Shown here piece by piece: positions 11,636-21,771 of a stretch of 64,000 bases of DNA (position 1 is its first letter; the number at the start of each line of letters is the position of its first letter). The stretch covers positions 38,098,705 to 38,162,704 of the forward strand of contig CM034592.1 in NCBI GenBank assembly GCA_020091685.1. Direction: 5' to 3'. Source of the DNA: Lutjanus erythropterus (lineage: Eukaryota; Chordata; Actinopteri; Lutjaniformes; Lutjanidae). Both the position numbers and the translations under genes were made by a program. The notes under the pieces are model-generated. The model worked only from the letters and a program-made list of their open reading frames with translations, was not told the origin of the DNA and did no database searches.

Positions 11636-12395
11636 TTTCTTTCCACTTTCTTTTTGACAGATCTCTTGATCTATTGATTTTCATGACAAGAGCGAAAATA
11701 CAATACATGTAATAAACATCTGAATTTACTTCCCCCTCTTATCCACCCACCCCTGAGCCCCTTCCTCAACCTCTGGCTCCTGTAAACTTAAGAAAAAAGA
11801 GAAGAAAGGGGGAAAAAATGGTCAGACAGACAACATATGGGAGAAAAGGAGAAAAGAAATCTATAAAGCATAAAAAATAAAGGGAAAAAGAGCAACCCAC
11901 AGAGATCAATATAAATATGAGAGAGGCACAAAGCACTTAAAATATAAATAAATAAAATAAGCAATAAATACACTGAATATGAGATTGAAATACATACAGC
12001 TAATGGGATGCAAAAATAAATATTATTGTAAAAGGAGGCTTAGGTGAAAAAAAGAAATTTAAATTCAATAAATAAATGCTCGAGGCTGACATATTTTTAA
12101 GAAACATTATAAATACTGTAGTATACAGACTGATATGAGAGAGGAGAACTCACAGGTCTCAAAGAAATGAAATCAGAAAAGAAAGGTTTCCAAGTTTGAA
12201 AAAAACTTTTCTTGTGTGTCGAGCTCATCAGGTCTCTCATCCATTGAATAAAGGTGAGGTGGATTCTGTTGTTTCCAGTCCAATGAGGAATAAGACGCCT
12301 AACTAGAGCATCTGAGACGGCAAGAGACTCAACTTCTGACTTTGATTGGAACAGTATAACGAAAAAGTCGAGAAAAATTTTAATTGAAAAATTTC
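11636..12395 (-). pseudogene. 5'-truncated L1-like retrotransposon 3' end
   Basis: On the minus strand a stop-to-stop open frame from about 12395 to 12108 reads through segments such as VSDALVRRLIPHWTGNNRIH and SSTHKKSFFQTWKPF, which look like the C-terminal end of an L1-type ORF2 protein (endonuclease/reverse transcriptase polyprotein); this is pattern recognition, not a search. It is followed on that strand by about 470 bases of T/A-rich non-coding sequence ending in an A-rich GAAAGTGGAAAGAAAGAGG stretch near 11636. The layout (short C-terminal coding end, 3' UTR, A-rich tail) fits a 5'-truncated LINE copy. It abuts the inverted element copy at 11634. Confidence 0.4.
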
Positions 12396-13180
12396 AAGGC
12401 AACTTATTTTAATATATGTTTGAGTTTTGAGCCCATTGAAGTGAAAGTGAATATTAAATAGTTAATGATTAAACATTTTCAGTTGCAACCCGTTACTTTT
12501 CAAGCACCCAAATAATGACAAACCAGGTTCGCAGCTCACTTTTTGAAATACATTTTTTGGGGTTTCTCAGCAAAAGATTATAACTCATATAACTTAATTA
12601 GATTCAAAAGTCGAAGATCTAGTGAAGGCAGTTACTTTGAAATTATGAATTTTCTCAACATTTTAAAACTTTTTTTCACAGTGTATGTAATGTGAAGCAG
12701 GTACAAAGAGTTCATTTGTGTCCAGGATTAGTCACTCGAGCACTCATTTACTACAATCAGTAGTTTACTCCATAGTAATCATTGTGACTGACAGCTTCGG
12801 CACAAGGATCTTTTTTGTGTCTATAGTAATGTTCATGTCTGGACACGAGTTAGAGAAACTATTTCACACTTTTACAAATAAATGGTGGAGGATAAATTCA
12901 GTGCATTATATTGTTAATGAAGTGTGATTTCCGATTGCTTTTGCTCAACTTGTTCTCTGAATTGCCTTGTACTTGACTCATGTGGCCCTTACCAGAGCCG
13001 AACAGTCATATAATAAAGCTTTATCTCACTACCAATAATACAGCGTGATGTGTAACACTGAGTCATCTTGAGCCCTTTAGAAACCACTTAATGTCAGGCC
13101 CTGAAATTACCCACTAATGAACATTTCTACAGCTTATAGCATCTGTGACTGAGACACACTGTCAGCTGTACTGCTCTCCC
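12396..13180. other. AT-rich spacer, no gene seen
   Basis: No recognisable gene, repeat boundary or motif. A 69-codon frame at 12718-12927 has no supporting features. Confidence 0.35.
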
Positions 13181-13186
13181 ACCCAG

Positions 13187-13226
13187 CACACACACACGCA
13201 CACACACACGCACACACACACACACC
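13187..13226. repeat. (CA)n microsatellite with CG interruptions
   Basis: CA repeat broken by ACG units. The following 13230-13450 is richer in CpG and unique-looking. A GT-rich degenerate stretch follows at about 13545-13600. Confidence 0.8.
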
Positions 13227-13914
13227 TCTCGTGTGTGTAACTGAAGGTTCACGCCTGCGGTGTCTGATGTGTGGCCACAGACAAGCCGAGCCAACTGCAA
13301 ACACGGCATAAACACGCAGCCAGTCTTTTTGTTCTCCTCCACGGAGCCCGTTGATGATTGTGTGGATCCTCCCGTTTGATTGGTTTTTCCCCCTGACCTC
13401 TGACCTATTTTCGCTCCGGAGCAGAGAGAAGGGCATCTGGACGCAGCATTCCCACTAAGAGCTGCTCAAACACCGAGGTCTATGTAGGTCAGCGAATGGC
13501 CCTCAGTGTCACTTGCAAACCATAAACAGATCGGGAATGCGTGAGAGTGTGTGTTTGTGTGTGGGAGTGTGTGAGTGTGTGCGAGTGTGTCTGTGTGTGG
13601 TATACAAGTACAACTAACTAATTGCAGGGTTGATGTGCATTTCACTGCACTGGAAGGAAAATTCCATCTGTTGCCAATTCTTCTTCATGCTTCATGCTTG
13701 TTTAGTCATTCATTCACTGCTTTTTGACATGCATTACATGATGTTCATGCTAATAATGGCTTTTATATTATCAGATGCTCCGTAAAACCATTCTGTTTAT
13801 ACTTCAAGAGCGCCTACAACATGACACATGGAGTCTTTTTTTGTCTTAATATTAAGTGGGACAAAAATAAATTTTTAGGAACATTTGGTTAAAGACGCAT
13901 TAAGATATTTTTGA

Positions 13915-13927
13915 CCACTAGGTGGCA
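13915..13927 (+). promoter_or_regulatory. CTCF-like motif
   Basis: CCACTAGGTGGCA matches the CTCF core. The central dodecamer is near-palindromic, so orientation is less certain than for the others. Motif match only. Confidence 0.4.
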
Positions 13928-14520
13928 AAAAACCAAGACAAACTACACAACAGATCTCAAAGCTTATCAATGGCTTGGTATAAATGTTTACATTTCAAGC
14001 AGAAATTTCTTTTTCTCACCACATGTAGTTCTGCCCAGTAGTAACTGGTTTAGTCCGTCAGCTGCTGAGAAAAATATCTTTGCCTCCCTTTTTCAGCTGT
14101 CATTTCATATTGTTCAAGTAGCTTAAAAACAACCTGTGTGATTGTGTGTGTTGCAATTCATCAGTTCTTGCTTCTTTCTTAAAAACTTAAATATAATGTT
14201 AACCGGGTTTTCATCAAAAGTTTTGTCTTCCAAGCCCTAAACTGAAGTTAACCTGCCACCTCTCATTTTGTGTTTGTCTGCTTAAAAAGTTCAGAGGAAA
14301 AAAAAAATCCTGTCAATCAAACCACTGATTTAAACTGTATCTATTCATCAATTTTAGCTGATCATTATTAGAACCATATTACATTGCCCTTTCCTGGAAA
14401 TTTCCTAGATATAAATGTTTGCGCACCAAGTTCTTCTTGAGGAAAAAAAAAAACTACTGATAGGAATTACAGCTCTTGAAGAGAGCCGGATCTTTTGGCT
14501 ATGTTCTTTCCCAAGATCCT
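13928..14520. other. Spacer, nothing recognised
   Basis: AT-rich, with short A runs. No gene or repeat structure seen. Confidence 0.3.

Positions 14521-14584
<64 letters not shown>
14521..14584. repeat. (CT)n microsatellite
   Basis: About 30 CT units, nearly pure after the first 12 bases. It produces spurious open frames on both strands (poly Ser-Leu and Arg-Glu). Confidence 0.9.
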
Positions 14585-14586
<2 letters not shown>

Positions 14587-15399
14587 ACATCCTGCAAATA
14601 TAATTTATGTTCACATCTGGACTAAGTTTAGCAACACTAGAGTTGCAATACTAGAATATAGAACTTTGATACAGTATTAGTATAAAAAATGATACTCAAT
14701 ACCTCTTTTGATACCAGAGCAAAAAGAAAAAAGCTCTAGTCACACAAACTATCTTTTTTTAGAATAACAATTTTGTACAGACAAACTCTCTGTCTGGTTT
14801 TGCTACAAGTCAAATTTCAGGCAAGATGATGACAACTGAACTGAGGTCTTGAATGAGCACTTAGATGATTTTTTTTCATTCATTTCATTGAATTTGTGTC
14901 CGTGTTTGAAATATGTCACATAAATAAGGTCGCCCTGCCTTGAATTCAGCTCATAAAACAATGAACTGGAGGCTTTTCTTGATAGAAAAGATGTTTTTGT
15001 CCTTCTCCCAACTGGCTTTGGCAAAAGTTTGATTTACTCACTGGCTCCGCTCTCCTATGACATCATATGATTTGTTGATCTGATTGGTTGAAGTTAGCTC
15101 ATGATAGATGGTGACAGACAGATGGGTTATCCAATCGCCTGCCAAGTATTTTTGAAAAAAAAGTGCCTTTAGTGTTAATTTGGGAGGTCAGCTTGTAGCA
15201 CTTTGATATGCTTCTAATTTTATGCAGTGATTTTAATACAGTTACATCAGAAAATTAACAATAGCTGTGTTTTTTGTTTTTGATTGCATTTCTATGCTGA
15301 AGTGTTTAAAGGTGGTGGAGGTGTGGTTCTACAAGCAAGTCAGTGCATCATTAGGTGGTTTCAGAGAGTTACAAGGTTCTGTAAATGCATCATGAAAAC

Positions 15400-15568
15400 A
15401 ATATGGCAATGTACTGATATTAAAAAATGTACTTGGTAATTTGTTCTTTTCTAAGTATTTTTATAAGCAAGTACACTCGTACTTTAACTCAAGTAAAATT
15501 TTGACTGAGCAACTTTCACGTGGTTGAGTAATATTTGACCAGGAGTATCTGTACTTTGTCCACCACTG
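15400..15568. mobile_element. Right end of a hAT-type short element
   Basis: Contains AAGTACACTCGTACTTTAAC, TCAAGTAAAATTTTGACTG and ends GTACTTTGTCCACCACTG at 15568, the inverse of the CAGTGGTGGA-type terminus. The motif series of AAGTAC/AAGTAAAA is characteristic of a very common percomorph hAT-derived repeat (memory). The left end was not located; 14585-15400 otherwise shows nothing recognisable. Confidence 0.5.
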
Positions 15569-16254
15569 CATAAATGTGAATATAATTATAACTGATATTT
15601 GTGGCCTGATCATTTATTTCTTTTTTCATTTTTGAAAATAAGCTGCAGAACCTGAAAACTGTGATGAAAAAGGTAATAGTTGGAAAATAAGAGACTGAAT
15701 CTGCGTTGCGCTGCAGACAGTACTGTTGATTCTCAGTCGGATTGGTCATTAACTATAAATTAAACAATTTCCTGTAATGTAAAAGAGTTATATCAGAAGA
15801 AATTTTCAGTGTACTGCTATACATATCAGACTCATTGGAGCTTAAAGGTCACTCAGTGTACATCTCTATGCTCGTCCCCTCCCCGCGCCCTCCTGCAGTT
15901 TCACACTTACTAGATTCTGTCGATTGTCATTTACACAGCTCAATAACTATGGGTGGTGCATTGATCAGCCTCCACCAACAGAGGCGAACAGCGGATGTCT
16001 CTCATTATTTCTCACTGCAGAGGAGATTTATTGGGTTCATGTAGTTTGACACAGATTTAGCGGGCAGCAGCGCCTCGAGGGGTGGAGCATCAATGCCGCC
16101 ATGCTTCAGCAAACATCACAGAGTTCAGAGGACCAAACTCTTCATGACCCCTGTGTGACACTCATCCAGCAAGCCATGGCTTATGGTGAGGCTCGAAGCT
16201 GGCACAAGCACTCCACCATCCAGAGCTGGCTGTCAACACATCTCACAGCCAAAC
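15569..16254. other. Spacer, no gene seen
   Basis: Unique-looking. The part 15835-16200 is richer in G+C with two overlapping short frames but no recognisable protein or splice structure. Confidence 0.3.
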
Positions 16255-16287
16255 ACACACACGAACACACACACACACACACACACT
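16255..16287. repeat. (CA)n microsatellite
   Basis: CA repeat with one CGA interruption, directly next to the dispersed repeat that contains the perfect hairpin. Confidence 0.85.
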
Positions 16288-16289
16288 AG

Positions 16290-16485
16290 GTCACGTCAGG
16301 GGATGTAGATTTACATTTGTTTCCTGGAGACCTACCCTGACTCTAACTTTAACCTGACGCTAACGTTAAGGTTAGCGTCAGGTTAAAGTTATGGTGACCC
16401 CAAAATCAGCCTTTTCCCGATTGAGGACACGACTTTTTGTCCCCACAGGACAAGCTGTCCCCAATTAACTGGTCCTCAGTCTGAA
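16290..16485 (+). repeat. Dispersed fish repeat with CCCCACAGGAC motif
   Basis: Includes TTTCCTGGAGACCTACCCTG, CCCAAAATCAGCC, TTTTTGTCCCCACAGGACA and ATTAACTGGTCCTCAGTCTG, a series I remember as a frequent teleost repeat next to CA tracts. Its TAACCTGACGC/GCGTCAGGTTA block forms a perfect hairpin at 16344-16391. Origin class unknown. Confidence 0.45.
16344..16391. repeat. Perfect 21-base inverted repeat, 6-base loop
   Basis: Arms 16344-16364 and 16371-16391 are exact reverse complements around the loop GTTAAG; the pairing stops at the next base on each side. The core is CTGACGCTAAC / GTTAGCGTCAG. Confidence 0.85.
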
Positions 16486-18467
16486 ATGGGTCCCTGAAGG
16501 TAGCGTTGAACTTTTGTATTCTGCCATTTTGTGCAGGTAATTTTGGACGCTTATGTCACACAAACAAACAAACAACATACGTGCATCACTTTCATACTGA
16601 TAATAATAATAATGATAAGACGTGAAAGACACTGGGTTTTATTTACTTTTTTTTATGAAGCTCTAATTGGTCTTTTACCTTCTTACATCAGTTCAGTGCT
16701 TTCTTTTAAAGTGGGCTCTTATCAACCTCGGTCAGGTGACTGGATTACGCTGCAGGTGTCGGCTGTTTTTACTGAACTTAGAAAATTCCGTTTTTTCATT
16801 TTGTGCATCTGCAACATGGAACAACATGCAGAACAACTTAAAGCTTTCTTCATTTTTATTCACAGGGCAATTTAAATCTTTAACTCTATCACATTTTACT
16901 TCTAGGTGTTCCTAGCTGATTAACAGGCCCTACATTTAAACTTTACTTCTTGTTGCCACTTTTATGTAAGTTTCTCTTTGGTGCTTTTATTTTTATTATT
17001 TCACTCAGAAATATATTGAGGTAAAGACCTCATTTACAGTGTAGCTGAGTTAAGATAGAGGTTGAATTAATGAATGAACAATAATAATAATAAAAGCGGC
17101 TTAATGTGCTTTGTGAGGTGATTTAAAAGGGTCCACCAGTTCAGCACGTCTGATCTCATCAGGAAAGGCATTCTAACGTCTGGTGGCTCTAATATTAAAT
17201 TAAATCGCATATTACGCACTGATTATATTGATTCACTGTTTCATTTTTTTTTAATGAACTCAAAATTGCTGATTCATACTGAGAATATTGTTCAGTGGTC
17301 CACCTTTCATTTTTATTCCATGACATATATTTCTATTTCTTGTATTTTACAAAATATCCATTTACTATTTTAAATATATGTTACTGTAACACTTATCTTT
17401 GTTTTATTTGTGTATTCTATGGTTAGGTACCTAAGAATTTCACTGTAGTGTCATCAGTATTCTATAAAACATTTGATTTGACTTAATTAACCATAAAGAC
17501 AAATTTAACTTTGGTATTACGTTTATATTCGTGAATTAAAATATGGCCTGATAATTACATTTTTTTATCTGTTGCTTTTTGAAAACAAGCCACTGAAACT
17601 CAAACATAAAACCATAAGAAATTATTCTCTTGCAGTTCTAACACAGTTTAATCAGATTGCAATTTCAAAGCTGTTAAAACTTTAATTTCAACAGCAGGTT
17701 TAAACGGTAAAAGGCCACTATTGTTGTTTCAGCTACACAGAAACAACCTTTGTGTTAAATACTGCTGTTATTTGTAATTACTCCTTTCACTGTTCTTCAG
17801 TATGAACCCATAAACCAACTGTGTCCATGTAGTCACATCAGGAAGCACCTGGGACTGAGAAGTGACAGGTAAGTGCATGGGGACCTGCAAATTCTCTTTC
17901 GCTCTCCTCACCTCCCGCCTCGTCCAGCACGGCGGAGCTGCGCGTCCTTGTCTGCGGGTCTTCACACCAGCCACAGTCGTCAACGTCCCTCGTGCTATCA
18001 GGACCGGCAATGTGTTGACAGCGATCGATTTTTAATGTCAGCAGCTTCACAGCATCCTCCTGAGGAAGAAAAAGACATCATTCATAGAAAGACACCGACT
18101 GTGGAGCCACTTAGTGAAGACAGGAGAGCTGTAATCTCAGAAATATTACTGTGACAAAGGTCTTGTTCAGAAGAGTCTGTGTGCATGTTAACAATTTAAC
18201 TCTTAACTTATCAGCTTGTCAGTGTAATTTGGCTGCAAATATTTTAAATCAAATGCTAATGTGATGAATTTTCATTTGCAAATTATGACTTTTTTTTTTA
18301 ACATGATTGCTGGATTAGGTTGTTTTGTTACAGTATGGACACAAAAACTGAAAATTTCAGTTTTCAACAAAGATTATCCAACAGAATTGATAGTAAATTG
18401 CAACCAAAATCAAATCACCACATTTAAGTTATCCATTACAAGTCCCTTATTAATTTGTATTAATCTA
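16486..18467. other. Spacer with small repeats and a CpG-richer patch
   Basis: ATA-type short tracts at 16596-16618 and 17079-17093. A stretch reading ACCTAAGAATTTCACTGTAG with TCTATAAAACATTTGA (17428-17475) resembles the 3' end of fish LINEs. At 17840-18060 there is CpG-richer DNA with a consensus-like splice donor CAG|GTAAGT at about 17869, but no convincing exon. No gene called. Confidence 0.3.
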
Positions 18468-19868
18468 CATCCCAGATTCCCAAAAAGTCGGGATGTTGCG
18501 TGAAATGTATAAAAACTGAAGGCAATGATTTGCAAATCATTTTAGACTTGACTTGAATACAGTATGAAGATAAGGAATTTCATGTTCAAGCTGATCAACT
18601 TCATTGTTTTTTGTAAATATACACTCATTCTGAATATGAAGTTGGGACAGGAGCAACAAAGACTTGGAACACTCCACAGGTAAACAGGTTTATTGGCATC
18701 AGCTATTGGGTATTAAAGGGGCATCCACGAAAGGCTCAGCTGGGGCAAATAGTCCAACAGTTTAAGAGCAACATTTCACAACACACAACTGCAAGGAATT
18801 TAGGGATTTCACCATCTACAATTCATAACATTATTAAAACATTGAGCGAATCTGGAGAAATCTCTGCACGCAAGGAGCAAGGCCAAAAACAAACACTGAA
18901 TGCCTGTGACTGCATTAAAAACTGACATCACTGTATAAAAGATATGACCACATGGGCCAAGAACACTTCAGGAAACTGCTGCCATCACATCTATAAATGC
19001 AAGTTGAGACTCTACCATGCAAAGTGAAAGCAATATATTAACTAAACATTCAGAAATGCTGCAGACTGCAGTGGAAAAGTGTGCTGTCGTCTGACAGGTC
19101 CACATTTCAAAGTATTTGGAAATCATGCCAATATGACCGGCTCCTAAGCTGGAACAAAGGAGAGATGCAAACCAAACTTATCAAAAGTGAACTGAAGTTT
19201 TTAAAATATTTAAACAATAATTGCTGCAGTGGGGTAAAGAGCGCGACAGGAACAGTGCAGGACTGATGACTGAGCGCTGGGGTTAACTAGCCTGGGAACA
19301 CTGGCCAGGTGTTTCCACTTACATAATGGCGCCTCAGCTCCACCCAGTGAAGGACCTGCAAGACAGGGCACATACCAAGTACCATAGATCTGGTGCCGTC
19401 ACAGTGCCCATGGCATCATGGCTAATGGTCACATCTATGAGGCCCTAAAAACATTCTGTCTGTTTTACAGTAGCGTGGGTTCATAGTAAAAGAGTTCAGG
19501 TTCTAGACTGACCTGCCTGCAGTCCAGATCAGTCTCCCATTGAAAATGTGTGGTGCATTATGAAGCACAAAATGCACCAAGAGAGACCCCGGACTGTTGA
19601 GCACCTGAGGTCGTATATCAAGCAAGAATGGCTTTCAAAACTTTAACAGTTAGTGTCCTCAGTTTCCAAACAAGTGTTTTTAGAGAAAAGATGATGTATC
19701 ACAGTCGTAAACATGCCTCTGTCCCAACCTTTCTGGAAAGTGTTGCAGGCATCAAATTCAGAAGGACTGTATATTTTCAAAAGACAATAAAATATGTTTG
19801 TTTTAACATTAAATATCTTGTCTTTGTACTTTATTAAATGGAATATAGGTTGAAAAGTATTTTCAAAA
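18468..19868 (+). pseudogene. Tc1/mariner-type transposon relic with long inverted ends
   Basis: The two ends are long imperfect inverted repeats: the left (about 18547-18660, including CATTCTGAATATGAAGTTGGGACAG) matches the reverse complement of the right (about 19714-19850, CTGTCCCAACCTTTCTGG ... AGAAGGACTGTATATTTTC). Inside, broken reading frames give a helix-turn-helix DNA-binding region (ARNLGISPSTIHNIIK, about 18791-18840), a first-aspartate region (WKSVLSSDRSTFQ, about 19073-19110) and a final catalytic-type block (SPIENVW, about 19531-19551, followed by RPRTVEHLRSYIKQEW). The segment that should hold the second catalytic aspartate is missing or replaced (19140-19460). Frameshifts and stops occur throughout. 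The outer part of the left end (CAATGATTTGCAAATCATTT) has no partner on the right, so the right terminus is truncated at about 19868. Confidence 0.75.
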
Positions 19869-20519
19869 CCGATCTATGGTCTACAAAGATAAAACTATAA
19901 TACAAATGCTATTTTGCACAACAGACTGCACACTCAGTCCTACCCCAACATAATGCTTGTAAAAGGCTCTCAAATAGGCTACTGCAACATACTACATGAT
20001 ACATGCTAAATTCTTAATGCCTGAGGCTAAAGCAAGAAGTCCTTGGCAATAAGTCAGCATCTGCACCAGCTCATGATAAGAAGCAGCACTCTTCATGTCT
20101 TACAGTGTAGAGATGGTTAGTGCTAGCATTCATAGCATTCTACAACTGCATTGTGAATAAAATATGATCAAAATGTTATTTGCTCTCACGTAACCCTGAG
20201 ATTGTATCCTCAAACATGACACTATCATGCAAATTTGGCTGGAGTTGTGTGGCTACACAAATCAGAAAAAGAGCAGGACAGAGTCGATCCTAACTCTGAT
20301 GTACCGGCATCATGGCTTCCACTGAGTGGATGTTCCAGTCCTGAACGGCCAGCAGGTAATAATGTAACCTATAACCCAAGAAAATACACAGATAGCTAAT
20401 GGCATTCCCCTTACTACTGAAAAAAACAACAATTTTAAAACTGCAAATGTTAGCAAGGTATGCTATTGTTTGTAGTTTGCAAATTGTATTTGTGGCGTGC
20501 TCAGTTTCTCTTTTAGGCC
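19869..20519. other. Spacer, nothing recognised
   Basis: No gene, repeat boundary or microsatellite seen. Confidence 0.3.
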
Positions 20520-20678
20520 TAAAACTGGTGGTGGTGGTGTTCTGGGTTCTATCTGCTGCTCACTGCTCCTTCTGATATATTTTGCTACAGCTTTTGTTTG
20601 ATTAATAGTGGCTGTCACTCTCTGACTCGGTAAGTAAGCATTCCTCGGGGGTAAATATCAGGCTGTGTTTGTTCTCTC

Positions 20679-20724
20679 TCCTCCCCAAAATAAAGGGTGC
20701 AAGCCCCCTTTATTTTGGGGAGGA
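20679..20724. repeat. Perfect 19-base inverted repeat, 8-base loop
   Basis: Arms 20679-20697 (TCCTCCCCAAAATAAAGGG) and 20706-20724 are exact reverse complements around TGCAAGCC. Confidence 0.85.
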
Positions 20725-21035
20725 TTTATCTCTGCCACCGCTCAGGGCAGACGCCCCTCAACTACACAGTAAATCTCCTTATAGAGTCCAAGCGCCAAAG
20801 ACTTTCTGTCAAGACTTCATCATCACACATCACCCGTTATAATAAATCTTGTCTTTATGTCACTCACTTGTCTGTCCTGATTAAAATGTATGTGTGGCAG
20901 GTCAGGGCAGGTTACGTCAGCTGTTAGCCAAAAAGGTAAATGAAGGATGAGGGAGACAGGCATGCTTTCTACAGGTGGAGGTATTGTTATTATTTTGAGC
21001 TTGTTTGGCTCCTCGAGAAAGAATCTGTGGTAATG

Positions 21036-21164
21036 AAATCTGATGTGAAGGCCACACTCAAAAAGGTCGACTGTGTTTCCACCACAGCCGACATCTGGAC
21101 AGCTACAGCAAAAGCTTTCTGGGTGTCAACACTTCACTGGATTAGCAGTTCAACTTTAGAGCGC
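21036..21164 (+). pseudogene. hAT-family transposase fragment
   Basis: The frame reads KSDVKATLKKVDCVSTTADI then WTATAKAFWVSTLHWIS. This matches the conserved hAT block of the form -TTADIWT...-F..VT.HWI- that begins the RNase-H-like catalytic domain, where the aspartate of TADIW is the first catalytic residue. An in-frame stop follows at 21165, and no other domain (zinc-finger BED, C-terminal dimerisation block) is visible, so this is a remnant. Confidence 0.6.
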
Positions 21165-21351
21165 TAAAAGGCCGCCAACAAAGTATTACAGTAATATAGT
21201 AATATGACAAGTAATGTAACTAATTACTTTTGATACCAAGTAATAATTAGCATATTATGGTTACTTTTTAAAGGAGTGAGTAAAGTAAAAGTTTCTAACT
21301 TTCTGACATAGCAAGCTTTTAAGCTTTGTTTCTCTTAATATTAGAGGTTGC

Positions 21352-21771
21352 TTAAAGGGGTAGTTCACCCAAAACTGAAAATTCAGTCATTATCTACTCA
21401 CCCTCATGCTGATTGAAGGTCAGGTTTAGTTTAGTTAGGAGAATGATGTTGCAGAATCTCCCAGACAATAAAAGTGAATGATGACAAGTTTTCAAACCAA
21501 AAAAACAAAACTGAAAAAACTTAAAATGCCTCCATATTGCTCATCTGGTGTATTTCAAGTCTCCTAAAGCCCCAGCATGCCAAGTTGACTTGAAAGACGT
21601 CATTTACACCACATTTTTAACCTAAATCTTCTCTGTAGATCCTTAGCTTGGAGCCATGTGCTGAACTGGGTGTGTTTAGTGCAACGGTGTGTGAGATTCT
21701 GCAAAGCTGTTTTCCTGCGAAACTCCAGCAGCATTCATTTCAGTTAATTTTTGGGTTAACTATCCCTTTAA
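21352..21771. mobile_element. TTAA-flanked short DNA element (piggyBac-like ends)
   Basis: The left end reads TTAA-AGGGGTAGTTCACCCAAAA and the right end TTTTTGGGTTAACTATCCCT-TTAA. The terminal inverted repeats match at most positions and both are bounded by TTAA, the target duplication of the piggyBac superfamily. Length is 420 bases including TTAA, with no transposase. The sequence matches a very common teleost repeat from memory. Confidence 0.65.

Larger units (their letters stand above)
20520..21300 (+). mobile_element. hAT element relic
   Basis: Contains a perfect hairpin (20679-20724), a hAT transposase fragment (21036-21164) and, near the right, GTAATGTAACTAATTACTTTT (around 21209), which resembles the ends of some fish hAT elements. 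Boundaries are approximate; no intact termini or target duplication were found. Confidence 0.45.

Noticed and set aside
14405-14614. Open frames rich in Arg-Glu or Ser-Leu
   Set aside because: Produced by the (CT)n tract.
17838-18154. CpG-richer patch with a CAG|GTAAGT donor near 17869
   Set aside because: No acceptor, start codon context or recognisable peptide in any frame; a lone donor match is common by chance.
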